Shown: in pieces, positions 62,963 to 64,000 of the stretch | Position numbering within the stretch: the stretch's first letter is position 1 | Layout: each line of letters begins with the position of its first letter | NCBI GenBank assembly: GCA_019695335.1 | Contig: JAIBAF010000010.1 | Span: 1 to 64,000 of the forward strand | DNA: 64,000 bases | Reading direction: 5' to 3' | DNA from: a bacterium | GTDB taxonomy: Bacteria > CLD3 > SB21 | Notes under the pieces: generated by a model | What the model was told of the DNA's origin: nothing | Seen by the model: the letters and a program-made list of their open reading frames with translations, nothing else | Database searches by the model: none | Made by a program: the position numbers and the translations under genes

Positions 62963-63037
62963 AATCAACGATCTAGATTTAAGAAAATCTTAAACGATTT
63001 TTGTTAACACTCGCCTTCCCTCGAAGGATTGTAAAAC

Positions 63038-63193
63038 CATTCAGGCAGGTCTCCTGACTTGTGAGTAACCTAACATACCTTCCCGCAGCGTATTACAACG
63101 CTGCAGTGGATTTTAATCTCACTTACAGTTGCGGGGCAGTTCACGATTTCAACGTGATTCCCTTTTCATCCCGATTGCTCGGGACACCTGAAT
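63038..63193 (-). ncRNA. Cobalamin (AdoCbl-type) riboswitch
   Basis: Read on the minus strand, the region has the conserved blocks of the cobalamin riboswitch in order: an AGGTGTCCCGAG start helix, AAAGGGAATCACGT, the CTGCCCCGCAACTGTAAG core, GGTATGTTAGG, and the B12 box AAGTCAGGAGACCTGCCTGA at the 3' end (plus 63060-63041). It controls the seven-gene operon from btuB to the BFD-like gene through the adjacent terminator. Binding of cobalamin should reduce expression. Confidence 0.97.
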
Positions 63194-63230
63194 GAAAATT
63201 TGTCGAAGAACATTTTTCAGAACGCCCATC

Positions 63231-63259
63231 AAGATAATGGCGGAAATCCCGGAAGTCAA
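63231..63259 (-). promoter_or_regulatory. Sigma70-type promoter of the cobalamin operon
   Basis: On the minus strand TTGACT (plus 63259-63254) and TATCTT (plus 63236-63231) are 17 nt apart. The start site near 63224 would put the riboswitch about 30 nt into the transcript. Confidence 0.7.
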
Positions 63260-63280
63260 GAAATTTCTTTTTGAAAGACG

Positions 63281-64000
63281 CTAAAAATTAAATTCATAAG
63301 CAAATTTGAAGTACTGTCCTGCCTGATTCAGCCGACCGTTGTCGCCTTGCAAATTTAACACAAAATAAATGTTGCTACCGGCGAAAAATTCATACTGAAT
63401 CAACGTATTCCAGAGCTGAACACGGTCTATATGTTCGGCAAAGAACGGGTTACCGGCGTCACTTTGGTAAAATGACCTGAGATAAAGTTTATCCATAATC
63501 CTGTAATCCAATTTGATCCTGTAAATCGTTTGATTAACGTCATCGCTGTGTTGACGCCTTAAAGCAAAACTCATCGCCAAACGTCCAAAGGAAAGCGCCA
63601 AATCGGCATAAGGATTGCTCAGGAATGTTCCGTAATATTTTCCAAAATTATATCCGAATGTCAATGAATGATTACCATATAAAAATTTGACATTATGGTC
63701 CTGGAGAAAATTTTTACGTTTTATGATCGTAGAGTCATTGATCTGGTCGTCCGGACGATTATATTCGAAATTATGATTGGCGCTCAACCAATCATTAGCC
63801 TTATAATAGATGTTGGAGCTTATATATTCTTGATGTTTAAAATCGTCAGACAAACGCTGTGCTTTGTAATATTGTAGGCTGACATTCACATTGGAAAATT
63901 TTTGGCGATTCTTGACAAAATTATATCCTCCGCTCACCTGAATTTCGTCATAATCCGATCCATAATTATTAAACAACGTCATCGCATCGAACTTTTTATC
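63281..64000 (-). CDS. C-terminal part of an outer-membrane barrel protein (DUF5916-like), cut by the window edge
   Basis: The frame is open to the last base of the window, so only the final 239 or so residues are visible; the ATG at 63982 is probably internal. The sequence alternates polar and aromatic residues in beta-strand pattern (IKLDYRIMDKLYLRSFYQ, then LWNTLIQYEFFAGSNIYFVL) and ends in a terminal Phe (FAYEFNF), as in outer-membrane barrels. The strand pattern resembles the C-terminal barrel of DUF5916 proteins, which usually carry a carbohydrate-binding-like N-terminal domain. The function is unknown. It lies just upstream of the B12 operon promoter on the same strand. Confidence 0.6.
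   Translation of the reverse strand, partial: DKKFDAMTLFNNYGSDYDEIQVSGGYNFVKNRQKFSNVNVSLQYYKAQRLSDDFKHQEYISSNIYYKANDWLSANHNFEYNRPDDQINDSTIIKRKNFLQDHNVKFLYGNHSLTFGYNFGKYYGTFLSNPYADLALSFGRLAMSFALRRQHSDDVNQTIYRIKLDYRIMDKLYLRSFYQSDAGNPFFAEHIDRVQLWNTLIQYEFFAGSNIYFVLNLQGDNGRLNQAGQYFKFAYEFNF

Noticed and set aside
1-64000. tRNA, rRNA, CRISPR array, transposon or prophage
   Set aside because: Reading through the intergenic regions I found no T-loop/acceptor pattern, spaced repeats, transposase or integrase; the window looks like stable core chromosome.

Overview
The window looks like chromosome of a Gram-negative bacterium of the FCB superphylum (Fibrobacterota/Chlorobiota/Bacteroidota), probably outside Bacteroidota proper (Ignavibacteria, Calditrichota or KSB1-like lineages are candidates). 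The reasons are a type IX secretion pair (PorU-like C25 peptidase with a C-terminal sorting domain, and PorV), a complex I cluster in Chlorobi/Bacteroidota gene order without nuoEFG, BtuG-like surface beta-propellers beside BtuB, a Reg_prop/Y_Y_Y histidine kinase, and moderate-to-low G+C. Against true Bacteroidota, four promoters are readable as ordinary -35/-10 pairs with 17-nt spacers, and Shine-Dalgarno sites are common. I see no tRNA, rRNA, CRISPR array, insertion sequence or prophage.

Layout. 0.05-8.3 kb: a terminator from an upstream gene, then porU-porV-FnIII lipoprotein and pta. 8.3-20 kb: dxs, an AgmX/TonB-like envelope protein behind a perfect FNR-type box, glgC, ispF, a penicillin-acylase-family hydrolase, a YfhO-like membrane protein, a possible 32-residue membrane protein and ygfZ. 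20-32 kb: an HU-like protein, ruvX, yqeY, an LPP20/DUF4384 protein cotranscribed with a giant propeller histidine kinase, an M20 dipeptidase, an EI24-type membrane protein coupled to hutH, and parAB. 32.3-43.6 kb: complex I genes nuoABCDHIJKLM on the minus strand, with a GT-C-type membrane protein and a methyltransferase embedded between nuoL and nuoM. nuoE, F, G and N are absent. 43.6-56.4 kb: a DUF5683-like protein, a histidine kinase, a three-gene envelope operon ending in a GYF/RDD membrane protein, an M13 peptidase lipoprotein, two small proteins in one frame separated by a stop, a GNAT, a rhodanese, a LysR regulator with an Asp/Glu racemase, an OPT transporter and a secreted unknown. 56.5-63.3 kb: a cobalamin-riboswitch operon. 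63.3-64 kb: the 3' part of an outer-membrane barrel gene running off the window.

The best-defined system is the vitamin B12 operon. It has a promoter, a cobalamin riboswitch, an intrinsic terminator that also holds the btuB Shine-Dalgarno, seven genes (btuB, BtuG-like propeller, leaderless BtuF-like protein, DUF6580-like membrane protein, second BtuG-like propeller, PduO-type adenosyltransferase, BFD-like [2Fe-2S] protein) and a strong final terminator. It covers capture, outer-membrane import and adenosylation but contains no BtuC/BtuD ABC transporter. The small membrane protein is therefore a candidate inner-membrane step.

A recurring architectural feature is an intrinsic terminator placed immediately before a start codon (porU, ruvX, the EI24 gene, btuB). 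Only the btuB case has a recognisable riboswitch.
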